Notes: generated by a model not told the origin, from the letters alone. A stretch of 32,024 bases of DNA from Thermoleophilia bacterium (GCA_025928435.1 JAICJM010000019.1:1-32024); one strand, 5' to 3'. Positions 7,811 to 16,039 are shown, counted from the stretch's first letter. Translations and numbers: made by a program.

Positions 7811-8491
7811 ATGAGCGAGCGACGCATCGGCCGGGCTGCCTTCCTCTCCGTGGTCGGCGCGGGCGGGGTCGGCATCCTCCTCGGCGACCGCATCACCTCG
7901 GCCCTCCACGGGCCGCTCGCGGACGCCGGGTCGGTCGTCCCGAGCGCCATCAAGGAGGTGTTCCCTTCAGGCTGGCGCATCTACGCGATCAACCCGCCGT
8001 GGCCGGCGTTCCATCCGGCCGGCTACCGGCTCGAGGTCACCGGGCACGTGCGCAAGCCGGTCACGCTGACGTGGTCGCAGGTGCAGGCGCTCCCGGCCGT
8101 CTCGCAGACGAACACCTTCCACTGCGTCACGGGGTGGACGGTCTCGGACGTGCACTGGCGCGGCGTGCGGCTGCAGACGCTGTGGGACATGGTCGAGCCG
8201 CTGCCGACGGCCCGCTACGTGAACTTCGTCTCGATGGAGCGGCCCTACATCGACACCCTCTCGCTGAAGCAGTCGACGCTGCCGGACGTCATGCTGGCCC
8301 ACACGATGGACGGCAAGCCGCTGTCGCGGCCGCACGGCGCGCCGATGCGGCTCGTGATCCCGGAGATGTACGGCTACAAGAGCGTGAAGTGGCTCCACCG
8401 GATCGAGCTCGTGCCGAAGCTCGAGCCCGGGTTCTGGGAGCAGAACGGCTACGACATCGATGCCTGGGTTGGCCGCTCGAACGGGTACTGA
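7811..8491 (+). CDS. MsrP/YedY-like molybdopterin-dependent oxidoreductase
   Basis: A 226-residue member of the sulfite-oxidase fold (oxidoreductase molybdopterin-binding domain). The N-terminus MSERRIGRAAFLSVVGAGGV resembles a Tat signal with a twin Arg, so the folded cofactor-loaded protein is probably exported. The Mo-coordinating cysteine is Cys105 in TFHCVTGW, and conserved stretches TWSQVQALP, WRGVRLQTL and MYGYKSVKWL are present. E. coli MsrP repairs oxidised methionines in the periplasm using electrons from a membrane haem partner; the overlapping downstream cytochrome b would be that partner here. It is shorter than E. coli MsrP by roughly 100 residues. Start ATG has GAGGG upstream. 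Confidence 0.85.
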   Translation: MSERRIGRAAFLSVVGAGGVGILLGDRITSALHGPLADAGSVVPSAIKEVFPSGWRIYAINPPWPAFHPAGYRLEVTGHVRKPVTLTWSQVQALPAVSQTNTFHCVTGWTVSDVHWRGVRLQTLWDMVEPLPTARYVNFVSMERPYIDTLSLKQSTLPDVMLAHTMDGKPLSRPHGAPMRLVIPEMYGYKSVKWLHRIELVPKLEPGFWEQNGYDIDAWVGRSNGY

Positions 8492-9107
8492 GCCGGGCTA
8501 CGTGCGCCGGTTCTGGCCGGAGGAGCGCTCGCTTCACTGGCTGCTCGCGGGCACGTTCCTCATCCTGCTCGCGACCGGGCTGATCCTGTACCTGCCGGCG
8601 TTCGCCGAGCTGGCCGCGAACCGGCGGCTATGGAAGTCGATCCACCTTGGCGCCGCGATCGGGTTCTGGGCCGGCCTCGTCGTGCTCGTCGCGAGCGATA
8701 CGAGCGGGCGCCTGCGCCGCACCGCCGCCGAGGTCGACCGCTTCGACGAGGACGACGTCCGCTGGCTGCGGTGGGCGGTGACGCGGCGCGGCGACGAGCC
8801 GCCGCAGGGGCGCTTCAACGCCGGGCAGAAGCTGAACACGGCGTTCGTGTTCGGGCTCATGGTGGTGTTCTCGGTCAGCGGGCTGCTCATGTACCTGCAG
8901 GAGACGGACGCGGCCGTGCGCGGGCGCACGAGCGCGATCCTCGTGCACGACATCGCCACCTGGATCGCCGTGCCGCTCGTCGTCGGCCACCTCTACCTGG
9001 TGCTCGTGCACCCCTCCACGCGCCACTCGTTGCGCGGGATGGTGCTCGGGAGCGTGCGGCGCGACTGGGCTCGCCGCCACCACCCCAAGTGGGACGCGGA
9101 TGAATAG
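8460..9107 (+). CDS. formate-dehydrogenase-gamma/FdnI-type cytochrome b membrane subunit
   Basis: A 215-residue four-helix membrane protein: hydrophobic segments at about 26-46, 62-80, 126-147 and 163-183. Histidines H26, H62, H163 and H177 sit in or at the helices and are candidate axial ligands for two b haems. The stretch GRFNAGQKLN just before helix 3 is a hallmark of the FdnI/FdoI family. The ATG at 8460 overlaps the end of the MsrP-like gene by 32 bases; a GTG at 8502 just after that stop is an alternative. It probably passes electrons from the quinone pool to the molybdoenzyme. Note that E. coli uses a different haem protein (MsrQ) for this, so the pairing is a non-standard one. Confidence 0.8.
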   Translation: MPGLAARTGTEPGYVRRFWPEERSLHWLLAGTFLILLATGLILYLPAFAELAANRRLWKSIHLGAAIGFWAGLVVLVASDTSGRLRRTAAEVDRFDEDDVRWLRWAVTRRGDEPPQGRFNAGQKLNTAFVFGLMVVFSVSGLLMYLQETDAAVRGRTSAILVHDIATWIAVPLVVGHLYLVLVHPSTRHSLRGMVLGSVRRDWARRHHPKWDADE

Positions 9108-9124
9108 CCGGTGCCAGGCACCGG
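9108..9124. repeat. perfect palindrome between convergent stop codons
   Basis: CCGGTGCCAGGCACCGG, eight-base arms around one base, filling exactly the whole gap between the TAG at 9105-9107 and the TGA at 9125-9127 of the facing gene. It may act as a bidirectional terminator or be a REP-like element. Confidence 0.6.
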
Positions 9125-9967
9125 TCATTCAGCGCCCGGGAGGAAGCGCTCGACGCGCTGTTTGATCTCGCCGGGGCGCTCCATCCAGGGGAAGTGGCCG
9201 CAGTCCGGGATCGTCTCCACCCGCGCGTCCGGGACGAGCGCGGCCGCCTCGAGGGACGACGACACCGGTAGCGGGTCGCGCTCGCCGTGGATGAAGAGGG
9301 CCGGGAGCTTCGTCGACGGCAGGCCGGTGGCGAGGGTGAAGCGGCTGAAGTGGTCGGAGATGGAGGCGTTCGTCCCCGTCGAGCACTCGACGCCGATCCG
9401 GTCGCCGGGGTGGGGCGGCACGGCATCCGGGTCGGCGAAGTAGCGCGGCCACACGAGCTGCGACCGCTCGAGCAGGTCGGCCTCGGTGGCCTCGCCGCGG
9501 CGGCGACTGTCCTCGATCTCCTCGATCCGGGCGACCTCGCCGGCGGTCAGCGTGCGCCGCAGGTTCGCGCCGAACTCGGCGAAGACGCGGTCGAACGCCC
9601 CCAGCGCGTCGATGCACACGACGCCGAGCAGCCGGTCGGGGCGCGCCACCGTCATGTGCAGCGCGAGGTGGCCGCCCCAGGAGTGGCCGACGACCCACGC
9701 CCGCTCGATCTCGAAGTGGTCGAGGACCGCGATCGCGTCGTCCACGTGCGCCTCGATCGTGTACGGGCCGCCGACGGTCGAGGGCAGCGTCCCGCGCTGG
9801 GTGTAGCGGTGGGTGCGCAGGGAGCCGGCGAGCTCGGCGGCGAGGCCCTCCGTGTAGTCCGGCCACGCCGGGCCGCCGTGCAGCACCAGGGCCGGCGGCC
9901 CGTTCCCGCCACGGTGGCCCGCAAGGGCGCCGTCACCGACCGGGACGGAGAACGCCTCCTCGTTCAT
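9125..9967 (-). CDS. alpha/beta hydrolase (proline-iminopeptidase-like)
   Basis: A 280-residue alpha/beta-hydrolase. The oxyanion-hole motif HGGPAWPDYTE (residues ~30-40) and nucleophile elbow GHSWGG (Ser ~96) match proline iminopeptidases and related amidases. The acid is in FIHGERDPLP and the base His in PDCGHFPWMERP, so the triad is complete. HGGP plus GxSWGG favours peptidase/amidase over epoxide hydrolase. The ATG at 9967 follows a TAACTT -10 box by seven bases, so the mRNA should be leaderless. Single gene, convergent with the cytochrome b gene. Confidence 0.85.
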   Translation of the reverse strand: MNEEAFSVPVGDGALAGHRGGNGPPALVLHGGPAWPDYTEGLAAELAGSLRTHRYTQRGTLPSTVGGPYTIEAHVDDAIAVLDHFEIERAWVVGHSWGGHLALHMTVARPDRLLGVVCIDALGAFDRVFAEFGANLRRTLTAGEVARIEEIEDSRRRGEATEADLLERSQLVWPRYFADPDAVPPHPGDRIGVECSTGTNASISDHFSRFTLATGLPSTKLPALFIHGERDPLPVSSSLEAAALVPDARVETIPDCGHFPWMERPGEIKQRVERFLPGAE

Positions 9968-9974
9968 GTGGCTG

Positions 9975-9980
9975 AAGTTA
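9975..9980 (-). promoter_or_regulatory. -10 box, leaderless promoter of the alpha/beta hydrolase
   Basis: TAACTT on the minus strand, seven bases before the ATG at 9967; no Shine-Dalgarno sequence. Confidence 0.45.
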
Positions 9981-10038
9981 CAGGAACGGCGCCGCTGCGT
10001 CGCTGTGGATGTGCCTCACACGCCGAAAGGAAGGGGCC

Positions 10039-10065
10039 CGTGGGGGAACCATGGGTTCCCCCACG
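10039..10065. terminator. strong hairpin terminator after the Nramp gene
   Basis: Twelve-base perfect arms (CGTGGGGGAACC and its complement) with a three-base loop, touching the Nramp stop codon at 10066-10068. On the minus strand it is followed by a C/T-rich tract. It should end the two-gene PRC-CBS/Nramp transcript. Confidence 0.7.
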
Positions 10066-11388
10066 TCAGAGGAACGCCGACCCGATGGTCACGGCGAGCA
10101 GGGTGATCGAGAGGGCCGAGGTGGCGAGCACCGTCAATCCCGCGAGGACGTTGAAGACCCGGCCGTTGCGGTGCTCGCCCATCAGCTCGCGGTCGCTTGC
10201 GAGCCGCCAGATGAACACGAGCAGGACGGGCAGGAGCGCCCCGTTCACGACCTGCACGCCGACCAGCAGGCCGATCACCGGGATGCCCGGGATGATCGCG
10301 ACGACCGTGCCGATCGCGATCAGCGCGGTGATGACCGAGACGAACACCGGCGCCTCGTGGATACGGCGGCTCATGCCCTTCTCGAACCCGAACGTCTCCG
10401 CGATCACGTACGCGGCGGTGACCGGCAGGATCGCCGCGGCCAGCAGGCTGGCGCCCAGGAGGCCGACGGCGAAGAGCACCTCGGCGTAACGGCCTGCGAA
10501 CGGCTCCAGGGCCTGCGCCGCCTGCGCCGCCGAGGAGATGTCGTGGTGGCCGTGCAGGAAGAGCGTCGAGCCGGTGGCGATGATGATGAAGCCGGCCACG
10601 AGGTTGGCGAAGATCGATCCTGACGTCACCTCGGCCCGCTCGGCGTTCAGCTCATCGACGCCGACGCCGCGCTCGACCACCGCCGACTGCACGTACAGCT
10701 GCATGAACGGCGTGATGGTGGTGCCCGCGGTCGCGATGAACAGGAACAGGTAGGCGCGTGAGTCGTGGAGCTGCGGGGAGACGATCGCATGGCCGACCGA
10801 CCCCCAGTCCGGACGGGCCAGCAGGGCGGCGACCGGGTAGGCGAAGAACGGGATCGTCATCACCACGAAGATGCGCTCGGCGACCTTGTACGAGCCCCGG
10901 ATCAGGAGCAGCCAGACCCCCAGGGCGGCGATCGGCACCGACACCTGCGCCGGGATGCCGGCGAGGCCGAGCGCGGCGCCGATGCCGACGAACTCCGAGA
11001 TGCAGATGCCCACGTTCGCGACCAGCACGGAGGTCGTGGCGAACAGTGACCAGCGCACGCCGTACTGCTCCCGGATCAGCTCGGCCAGGCCCTTGCCCGT
11101 CACGGCGCCCATCCGGGCGGCCATCTCCTGCACCACGATCAGCGAGACCGTGATCACGACCATCATCCAGAGGAGGTCGTAGCCGTAGCGGGCGCCGACC
11201 GAGGAGTAGGTCGCGATGCCGCCGGCGTCGTTGCCGGCGTTGGCGGCGATCAGGCCGGGCCCGAGGAATCCGATGACGGCGAGCAGCCGGGCGCTGCCGC
11301 GGCTAAGCGGGCCGCGGCGGACGCCGCCGAAGCGGCCGCGCAACAGGCGGTCGCGAACCGACCGCAGCGTCGATACTCGGCCCGCCAT
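10066..11388 (-). CDS. divergent Nramp-family metal transporter
   Basis: A 440-residue protein with about eleven hydrophobic segments in the LeuT-like Nramp order. The canonical segment-1 motif DPGN reads NAGN here (Asn50-Asn53), and the segment-6 MPH site reads PFM when aligned through LYVQSAVV. The metal-binding Asp and the soft-metal-selecting Met are therefore both replaced, so this is unlikely to be an ordinary Mn/Fe importer (MntH). Known Nramp relatives that lack the Met include magnesium transporters. It starts six bases after the stop of a soluble MgtE_N-CBS protein, the domain pair that senses magnesium in MgtE channels, and a terminator follows directly. Mg2+ or another hard cation is the best guess. 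Confidence 0.85.
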   Translation of the reverse strand: MAGRVSTLRSVRDRLLRGRFGGVRRGPLSRGSARLLAVIGFLGPGLIAANAGNDAGGIATYSSVGARYGYDLLWMMVVITVSLIVVQEMAARMGAVTGKGLAELIREQYGVRWSLFATTSVLVANVGICISEFVGIGAALGLAGIPAQVSVPIAALGVWLLLIRGSYKVAERIFVVMTIPFFAYPVAALLARPDWGSVGHAIVSPQLHDSRAYLFLFIATAGTTITPFMQLYVQSAVVERGVGVDELNAERAEVTSGSIFANLVAGFIIIATGSTLFLHGHHDISSAAQAAQALEPFAGRYAEVLFAVGLLGASLLAAAILPVTAAYVIAETFGFEKGMSRRIHEAPVFVSVITALIAIGTVVAIIPGIPVIGLLVGVQVVNGALLPVLLVFIWRLASDRELMGEHRNGRVFNVLAGLTVLATSALSITLLAVTIGSAFL

Positions 11389-11394
11389 CCATCC

Positions 11395-12660
11395 TCATTC
11401 GCCTCCCAGGACGTCGAACCGGCGCCGCCAGCCGCGCGGCAGCACCATCTCCAGCACGTCGTCGACGGTCACGACCCCCATGATCTGCTCGCGCTCGTCG
11501 ACCACCGGGACGACCGTCAGGTCGTAGTCGGTCATGAGCCGGGCCACCTCCTCGAGGCCGGCCTCGGGCGACACGCGCGGCGGCAGGAACGTGGCCACGT
11601 CGCCCACCGCCTCGCCGGGCGGCGACCGCAGGAGGTCGGCGAGCGCGACGGCCCCCTTGAGACGGCGGTCGAGGTTCATGACGTAGACCCACGCGAGCGC
11701 ATCTGCGGGGGCGCGGCTGCGCTCGATGCGCTCGATCGCCTCCGCCTTCGAGGCCTGCGCGTAGAGGCACACGAACTCGGGGCTCATCAGCCCGCCGGCG
11801 GTCGCCGGGTCGTAGCCGGCCAGCGCCCGCACCCGCCGGCGCTGCACGGCCGGCAGCAGCTGGACGACGTTCTCGCGGCGCTGCTCGGGCAGGTCGCCCA
11901 GCAGGTCGACCGCGTCGTCGGGCTCCATCCGCTGGAGCAGCTGCGCCACCTCCTCGTCGGGCCGCTCGTCGACGAACTCGCGTCGGTGCTGGGGATCGAG
12001 CTCCTCGAACACGTCGGCCTCGAGCTCCCCGTCGTCGCCGACCGCGCGAATGATCTCGCGGCCCTCGTTGTGCGACGCCGCCTCGACCAGGTCGGCCAGC
12101 TGGGCCGGGTGCAGCCGGGCGAGCTTGGGGTGCGGCACGCGCAGGCGCACGGTGGGCACGTGGCCCGTGAAGGCCTCGACGCTGGCCCAATCCAGGAACC
12201 CGCCGGGCGGCATGGTCTTGCCGAGGCGCCGGGGGACGACCCGGCGCACGATCCCGCGCAACCCGGTGTCGACCCCGACGACCCGGTACCAGCCCTCGAG
12301 GCGGGCGATCTCGATCTCGTTGGCGCGCACGAGCCGGGCGCCGTCGATGTTGATCAGCTGGCGGTCGAGCACGTCCTTGCGCAGGAGCACCTCGCCGGGG
12401 CGGCGCTCGAAGCGCTGCAGGTCGATCAGGTCCGAGACCATGTCGACCCGCCCGTGCGCGATCTCGGCGAGCTCCGCCGCCGGAACGAAGACCTGCCGCC
12501 CCGCGACCGTCGCCAGCACGCCCGTGACGGGTGGGTAGTCCTCCCCGAGCCGTACGATCAGGTCGTCGACCCTCCCGAGGCGCCCGCCGTCGCGGTCGCG
12601 CAGAGCTCCGCCGGCGATCAGGGAGAGGTGCAGCACCATGGGCGGCGTCGCGGTGGCCAT
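11395..12660 (-). CDS. PRC-barrel / MgtE N-domain / CBS-pair regulatory protein
   Basis: A 421-residue soluble protein. Residues ~10-70 and ~85-145 look like PRC-barrel-type segments (LRDRDGGRLGRVDDLIV; LVRANEIEIARLEGWY). Residues ~180-280 match the superhelical MgtE N-terminal domain (HPAQLADLVEAA, RMEPDDAVDLLGDLP, YDPATAGGLM). Residues ~285-405 form a CBS pair, with LTVVPVVDEREQIMGVVTVDDVLE as the clear second repeat. There is no membrane part, unlike true MgtE. The ATG at 12660 is used because a TACATT box lies seven bases upstream; a longer frame would run into the divergent GNAT start. With the Nramp gene six bases downstream, it probably gates that transporter according to Mg2+ or nucleotide level. 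Confidence 0.85.
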   Translation of the reverse strand: MATATPPMVLHLSLIAGGALRDRDGGRLGRVDDLIVRLGEDYPPVTGVLATVAGRQVFVPAAELAEIAHGRVDMVSDLIDLQRFERRPGEVLLRKDVLDRQLINIDGARLVRANEIEIARLEGWYRVVGVDTGLRGIVRRVVPRRLGKTMPPGGFLDWASVEAFTGHVPTVRLRVPHPKLARLHPAQLADLVEAASHNEGREIIRAVGDDGELEADVFEELDPQHRREFVDERPDEEVAQLLQRMEPDDAVDLLGDLPEQRRENVVQLLPAVQRRRVRALAGYDPATAGGLMSPEFVCLYAQASKAEAIERIERSRAPADALAWVYVMNLDRRLKGAVALADLLRSPPGEAVGDVATFLPPRVSPEAGLEEVARLMTDYDLTVVPVVDEREQIMGVVTVDDVLEMVLPRGWRRRFDVLGGE

Positions 12661-12667
12661 CCGGGAG

Positions 12668-12673
12668 AATGTA
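12668..12673 (-). promoter_or_regulatory. -10 box, leaderless promoter of the PRC-CBS/Nramp operon
   Basis: TACATT on the minus strand, seven bases before the ATG at 12660. Confidence 0.5.
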
Positions 12674-12704
12674 GTCCCCGTCACGTGCGCGGGAGCCGCA
12701 TGGT

Positions 12705-12710
12705 TAGGGT
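12705..12710 (+). promoter_or_regulatory. -10 box, leaderless promoter of the GNAT gene
   Basis: TAGGGT, six bases before the ATG at 12717. Only 56 bases separate the two divergent start codons, so the two promoters must overlap in their -35 regions and may compete. Confidence 0.5.
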
Positions 12711-12716
12711 GCTCCA

Positions 12717-13169
12717 ATGGTCATCCGAGCCGCGCGTCCGGAGGAGGGGGATGCCCTGCGTGAGATCGCCGCCGCGGCCAAGGGATTCTGGGGCTACGAC
12801 GACGCGCTCGTCCGGTCGTGGGCCGCATCGCTCGACCTCTCGCCGGCCCGGCTGGGGACGGCCCACGCCTTCGTCGCCGAGGCGGACGTGCGCGCGATCG
12901 GGTGGGCCGAGGTCCTGCCGCCGGAGGGCGGCGTCTGCGTCCTCGAGCACCTGTGGGTGGAGCCCGGCTCGATCCTCCGCGGCATCGGGTCGCGGCTCTT
13001 CCGCCATGCCGCCGGGCGCGCCCGCGATCGGGGCGCGAGCACCATGGAGTGGGAGGCGGAGCCGCACGCGCTCGGCTTCTACGCCCGGATGGGCGGCGAG
13101 CCGCTGCGCACGGCGACGTCGGAGTGGGGCCGGGAGCTCCCGGTCATGGGCGTCTCGCTCGCCCCGTGA
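12717..13169 (+). CDS. GNAT-family N-acetyltransferase
   Basis: A 150-residue protein of the GNAT fold. The beta-4/alpha-3 region LEHLWVEPGSILRGIGSRLFRHAAGRARDRGA contains the acetyl-CoA-binding Q/R-x-x-G-x-G/A type loop (RGIGSRL), and the C-terminal ALGFYARMGGEP is the usual last motif. The acceptor is unknown. The gene is leaderless, divergent from the PRC-CBS/Nramp operon, and followed by an 88-bp gap before a secreted protein gene with its own ribosome site. Confidence 0.85.
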   Translation: MVIRAARPEEGDALREIAAAAKGFWGYDDALVRSWAASLDLSPARLGTAHAFVAEADVRAIGWAEVLPPEGGVCVLEHLWVEPGSILRGIGSRLFRHAAGRARDRGASTMEWEAEPHALGFYARMGGEPLRTATSEWGRELPVMGVSLAP

Positions 13170-13257
13170 TCCAGCCCACGTCGCGGATGCCACTTGGCGG
13201 GTGATGATGCCGCCGATGCGGCCCCAAGGGGAAGGCCGCGCGACGCGGAGGTGTGAG

Positions 13258-14889
13258 ATGCGAGGCAGGGTCGGCGCCGTCCTCCTGGCGGCGATCGTCG
13301 GCGTGCTCGTCTCGAGCCAGGCGGCGAGCGCCAGCGGCCACGACGAGGAGTACGGAACGCAGGCGTGCGAGGCCGCCAAGATCATGTGCAAGGACCCGGC
13401 GGTCACGGCGAAGGGCCACTACATCGGCCACGACGAGCCGTCCGTCGGCTTCCAGTCGAACCGGCCGGGCTCGGGCAACGACGTCACCTACACGGTGCGC
13501 CTGCCGAAGAACCCGCCGACGCTGCCCCGGCAGGACGAGAAGGGCGGCACGTGGGACTTCATGCTGCGGCCGACGTTCTGGCTCGGTATGGTGCTGTGCG
13601 ACACCCAGTCGGCGCCGGAGTTCACCCACAGGTGCACGCCGGACTCCGACGCGAACAACAAGGTGAGCGCGAACCCCAGGTCGCCGAACTACATCGGCAA
13701 GCACCCGGGCAACGCGTTCATGGAGATCCAGTGGTACTCGCCGGGCTACGTCCCGCAGTTCGACGGGTTCGGGTGCACCGCGACGCAGTACTGCGCCGCG
13801 CTCACGATCGACAGCTTCCCGTTCAACCAGAACACGGGCCAGTTCAACAACGCGGACTGCGACAACTTCCCGCTCGCCGGCGAGGAGCCCGTCAACTGGG
13901 CGTACTTCACCCGCAGCGGCAAGTCGCAGGCGCCTGCGAACCCGCTCGCGACGTCGCGCGATCTGCTCGACGACGGGGTGGCCAAGGCGCTCAACCCGGA
14001 TCCCTCGGTCGACCTGATGATGAACCCCGGTGACACGATCCGGGTGCACATCCACGACACGGCGGCCGGCGTCCGCGTGGACATGACCGACGTCACGACC
14101 GGCCGGCACGGCTCGATGACGGCCAGCAAGCGCAACGGGTTCGGCCAGGTCCTCTTCCAGCCGAACTCGGCCAAGTGCCACGAGCGGGCGTACGCGTTCC
14201 ATCCCATGTACGACACGGCCGTCCCGCGCGGCAACACCTGGTCGGCCCACGCCGACAACCTGTCGTTCTCGGACGAGATCGGTCACTTCGAGTACTGCGA
14301 CGCGATCGACGGCGAGGGTGGCAACTGCACCGACCCGGCACCGCCGGACACGGCCCTGGACTCCGATGACGTCGCCTGCTTCGACGGGGCCGCCTCGACG
14401 CTCGTCCAGCTGACCGGCTGCTTCGCAGGGGTCGGCGACTTCGACTGGGACGGCACCTCGTACCAGCGCGACTGGCCGGGCACGCTCGCGAACCGACGCC
14501 TCGATCGCAGGCTGCACGAGACGCCGCTCATGATCTCGAGCCCGACCACCCGCGGCCACCAGTACCGCCGGGCGCTGTTCGAGGTCAACCTGCCGAGCAA
14601 CGAGACGCCGGATGTCGGCGGAGTCTGCGACACCAGCACCGGTGAGGGCTGCACGCTGCCCGCGCCGGGCACGGCGTTCTACCCGATCTGGACGACCCGC
14701 ATGGTCGGCGGGAAGTGCACGTTCCAGCAGGGCGGCGACCTGATGCCGCACCGCAGGGACTTCGGCGGGAACGTCACCACCGAGTACGGCCATCTGTTCC
14801 CGATGATCTTCCCGGACACCGGCTTCCAGCCGGTGCGGGCGTTCGAGAACTTCCGCAGGACGCTGCAGGGCAACCCCTGCCCCGCCTAG
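13258..14889 (+). CDS. secreted protein of unknown function, Cys-containing
   Basis: A 543-residue protein with a Sec signal peptide (positive MRGR, hydrophobic AVLLAAIVGVLV, cleavage after ASA near residue 24). The mature part contains about sixteen cysteines, many in pairs suited to disulfides (ACEAAKIMC; FGCTATQYC; GVCDTSTGEGC). Repeated aromatic and Gly/Pro-rich stretches (RPTFWLGMVLCD, MEIQWYSPGYVPQF, HIHDTAAGVRVDM) suggest beta-rich folding. I do not recognise a catalytic motif or a named domain. ATG 13258 is chosen because GGAGG at 13247-13251 is ideally spaced; an in-frame ATG at 13204 would spoil the signal peptide. Codon use matches its neighbours. A hairpin follows the gene. Confidence 0.8.
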   Translation: MRGRVGAVLLAAIVGVLVSSQAASASGHDEEYGTQACEAAKIMCKDPAVTAKGHYIGHDEPSVGFQSNRPGSGNDVTYTVRLPKNPPTLPRQDEKGGTWDFMLRPTFWLGMVLCDTQSAPEFTHRCTPDSDANNKVSANPRSPNYIGKHPGNAFMEIQWYSPGYVPQFDGFGCTATQYCAALTIDSFPFNQNTGQFNNADCDNFPLAGEEPVNWAYFTRSGKSQAPANPLATSRDLLDDGVAKALNPDPSVDLMMNPGDTIRVHIHDTAAGVRVDMTDVTTGRHGSMTASKRNGFGQVLFQPNSAKCHERAYAFHPMYDTAVPRGNTWSAHADNLSFSDEIGHFEYCDAIDGEGGNCTDPAPPDTALDSDDVACFDGAASTLVQLTGCFAGVGDFDWDGTSYQRDWPGTLANRRLDRRLHETPLMISSPTTRGHQYRRALFEVNLPSNETPDVGGVCDTSTGEGCTLPAPGTAFYPIWTTRMVGGKCTFQQGGDLMPHRRDFGGNVTTEYGHLFPMIFPDTGFQPVRAFENFRRTLQGNPCPA

Positions 14890-14918
14890 CGGACGGCTGA
14901 TGCGAGAGCACGGCGGGT

Positions 14919-14938
14919 GGGCGGACGACCGTCCGCCC
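14919..14938. terminator. hairpin between convergent genes
   Basis: GGGCGGAC and GTCCGCCC arms with a four-base loop, between the secreted-protein stop (14889) and the stop of the facing BNR-like gene (14956). Probably a bidirectional terminator; no U-run. Confidence 0.5.
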
Positions 14939-14955
14939 GCCGGAGCTCGTGCGCG

Positions 14956-16032
14956 TTATCGCTTCAGGACGCCGATGCGCTCGTTCGCGCCCGACGCCCA
15001 GCAGGAGCCGTGCGGCGTGCAGACGACGGCGTCGAAGCTGCCGCGGTCGAACCGCGTCCAGGAGAAGCCGCCGTCGGTCGAGATGTCGCTGCCGGTGAGG
15101 CCGACGGCGAGCGCCGTCCCCGCGGTGTGCGGGACCCAGGCGGCGCCCGAGCGGTAGGCGTCAGGGGCGGCCCGGTCGGCGACGAGCGTCCAGGTACGGC
15201 CGCCGTCCGCCGTCAGGGCGAGCGACTTCGGCGCCGACGCGGGATTCGCGAAGTCGCCGCCGATGGCGAGGCCCTGCAGGCCGGTGCGGAAGGCGACGGC
15301 GAAGATGCCGGACGAGTCGCCCGACGCGATCGGCGTCGCCGAGACCTTCCAGTGGTGCCCGCCGTCGGTCGAGCGGTACACCCGGCCGCCCTCCGAGCCG
15401 CCGCTGCCGAACCAGGCGTCGTGCCGGCCCGACGTGGTGATGCACTCGTTGGAGGCGGCGAAGCCGAACTCGTTCGGCGAGTGGGCGCGGGGGACGTTCC
15501 CGGCCGGGTCGACGTGCCAGCTGCGCCCGCCGTTGGCCGTGAGGAGCACGCGGAAGCGTCCGTTGACCGGGTCGCTCAGGATGAGTCCGTGGCGGCGGTC
15601 GAAGAACGCCATGCAGTCGTAGAACGCCTGTGGGTTCGTGTTCTGGTTCGTGATCCGCCAGTGGCGGCCGCCGTCGGACGTCAGGTACGTGCGGAAGTCG
15701 CCCGGGTGGTCGCCGATCGACATGAGGACGGCGTGGCGGGCGTCGAAGGCCGTCATCCCGCGGAACTCGAGCGCGCTCGTCCCGGCCGGCCCGACGTTGC
15801 GCCAGGAGCGGCCGCCGTTCGTCGTGCGCAGGACGGTGCCCTCGCTGCCGCTCGCCCAGGCGACGTGGCGCGAGACGGGGCTCATCGCGCGCAGATCGGC
15901 CGTTCCGCCGTGGTGGACGACCCGCCAGGACGGCGCGTGGTGGGCGTTCGCGGCCGCCGGCGATCCGGCCAGCGCCATGAGCGCCAGCGTCGCCGCCGCG
16001 CCGAAGCGCCCCCTCCCTGGCAGCCCCCGCAT
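14956..16032 (-). CDS. secreted BNR/Ycf48-like beta-propeller protein
   Basis: A 358-residue secreted protein. A signal peptide (MRGLPGRGRFGAAATLALMALAG, cleavage near AANA) precedes repeats with the Asp-box-like S/T-x-D/N-G-G-x-x-W: TTNGGRSW, TSDGGRHW, TANGGRSW, STDGGHHW, TADGGRTW and STDGGFSW. Six such boxes imply a six- or seven-bladed propeller of the sialidase/Ycf48-like type. Databases often call such proteins oxidoreductase, without real support. The start is taken at 16032, not at the in-frame ATG at 16044, because that ATG is part of a TATGAT -10 box that lies seven bases from 16032. Function is unknown; extracellular binding is likely. Confidence 0.82.
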   Translation of the reverse strand: MRGLPGRGRFGAAATLALMALAGSPAAANAHHAPSWRVVHHGGTADLRAMSPVSRHVAWASGSEGTVLRTTNGGRSWRNVGPAGTSALEFRGMTAFDARHAVLMSIGDHPGDFRTYLTSDGGRHWRITNQNTNPQAFYDCMAFFDRRHGLILSDPVNGRFRVLLTANGGRSWHVDPAGNVPRAHSPNEFGFAASNECITTSGRHDAWFGSGGSEGGRVYRSTDGGHHWKVSATPIASGDSSGIFAVAFRTGLQGLAIGGDFANPASAPKSLALTADGGRTWTLVADRAAPDAYRSGAAWVPHTAGTALAVGLTGSDISTDGGFSWTRFDRGSFDAVVCTPHGSCWASGANERIGVLKR

Positions 16033-16039
16033 GCGCGAG

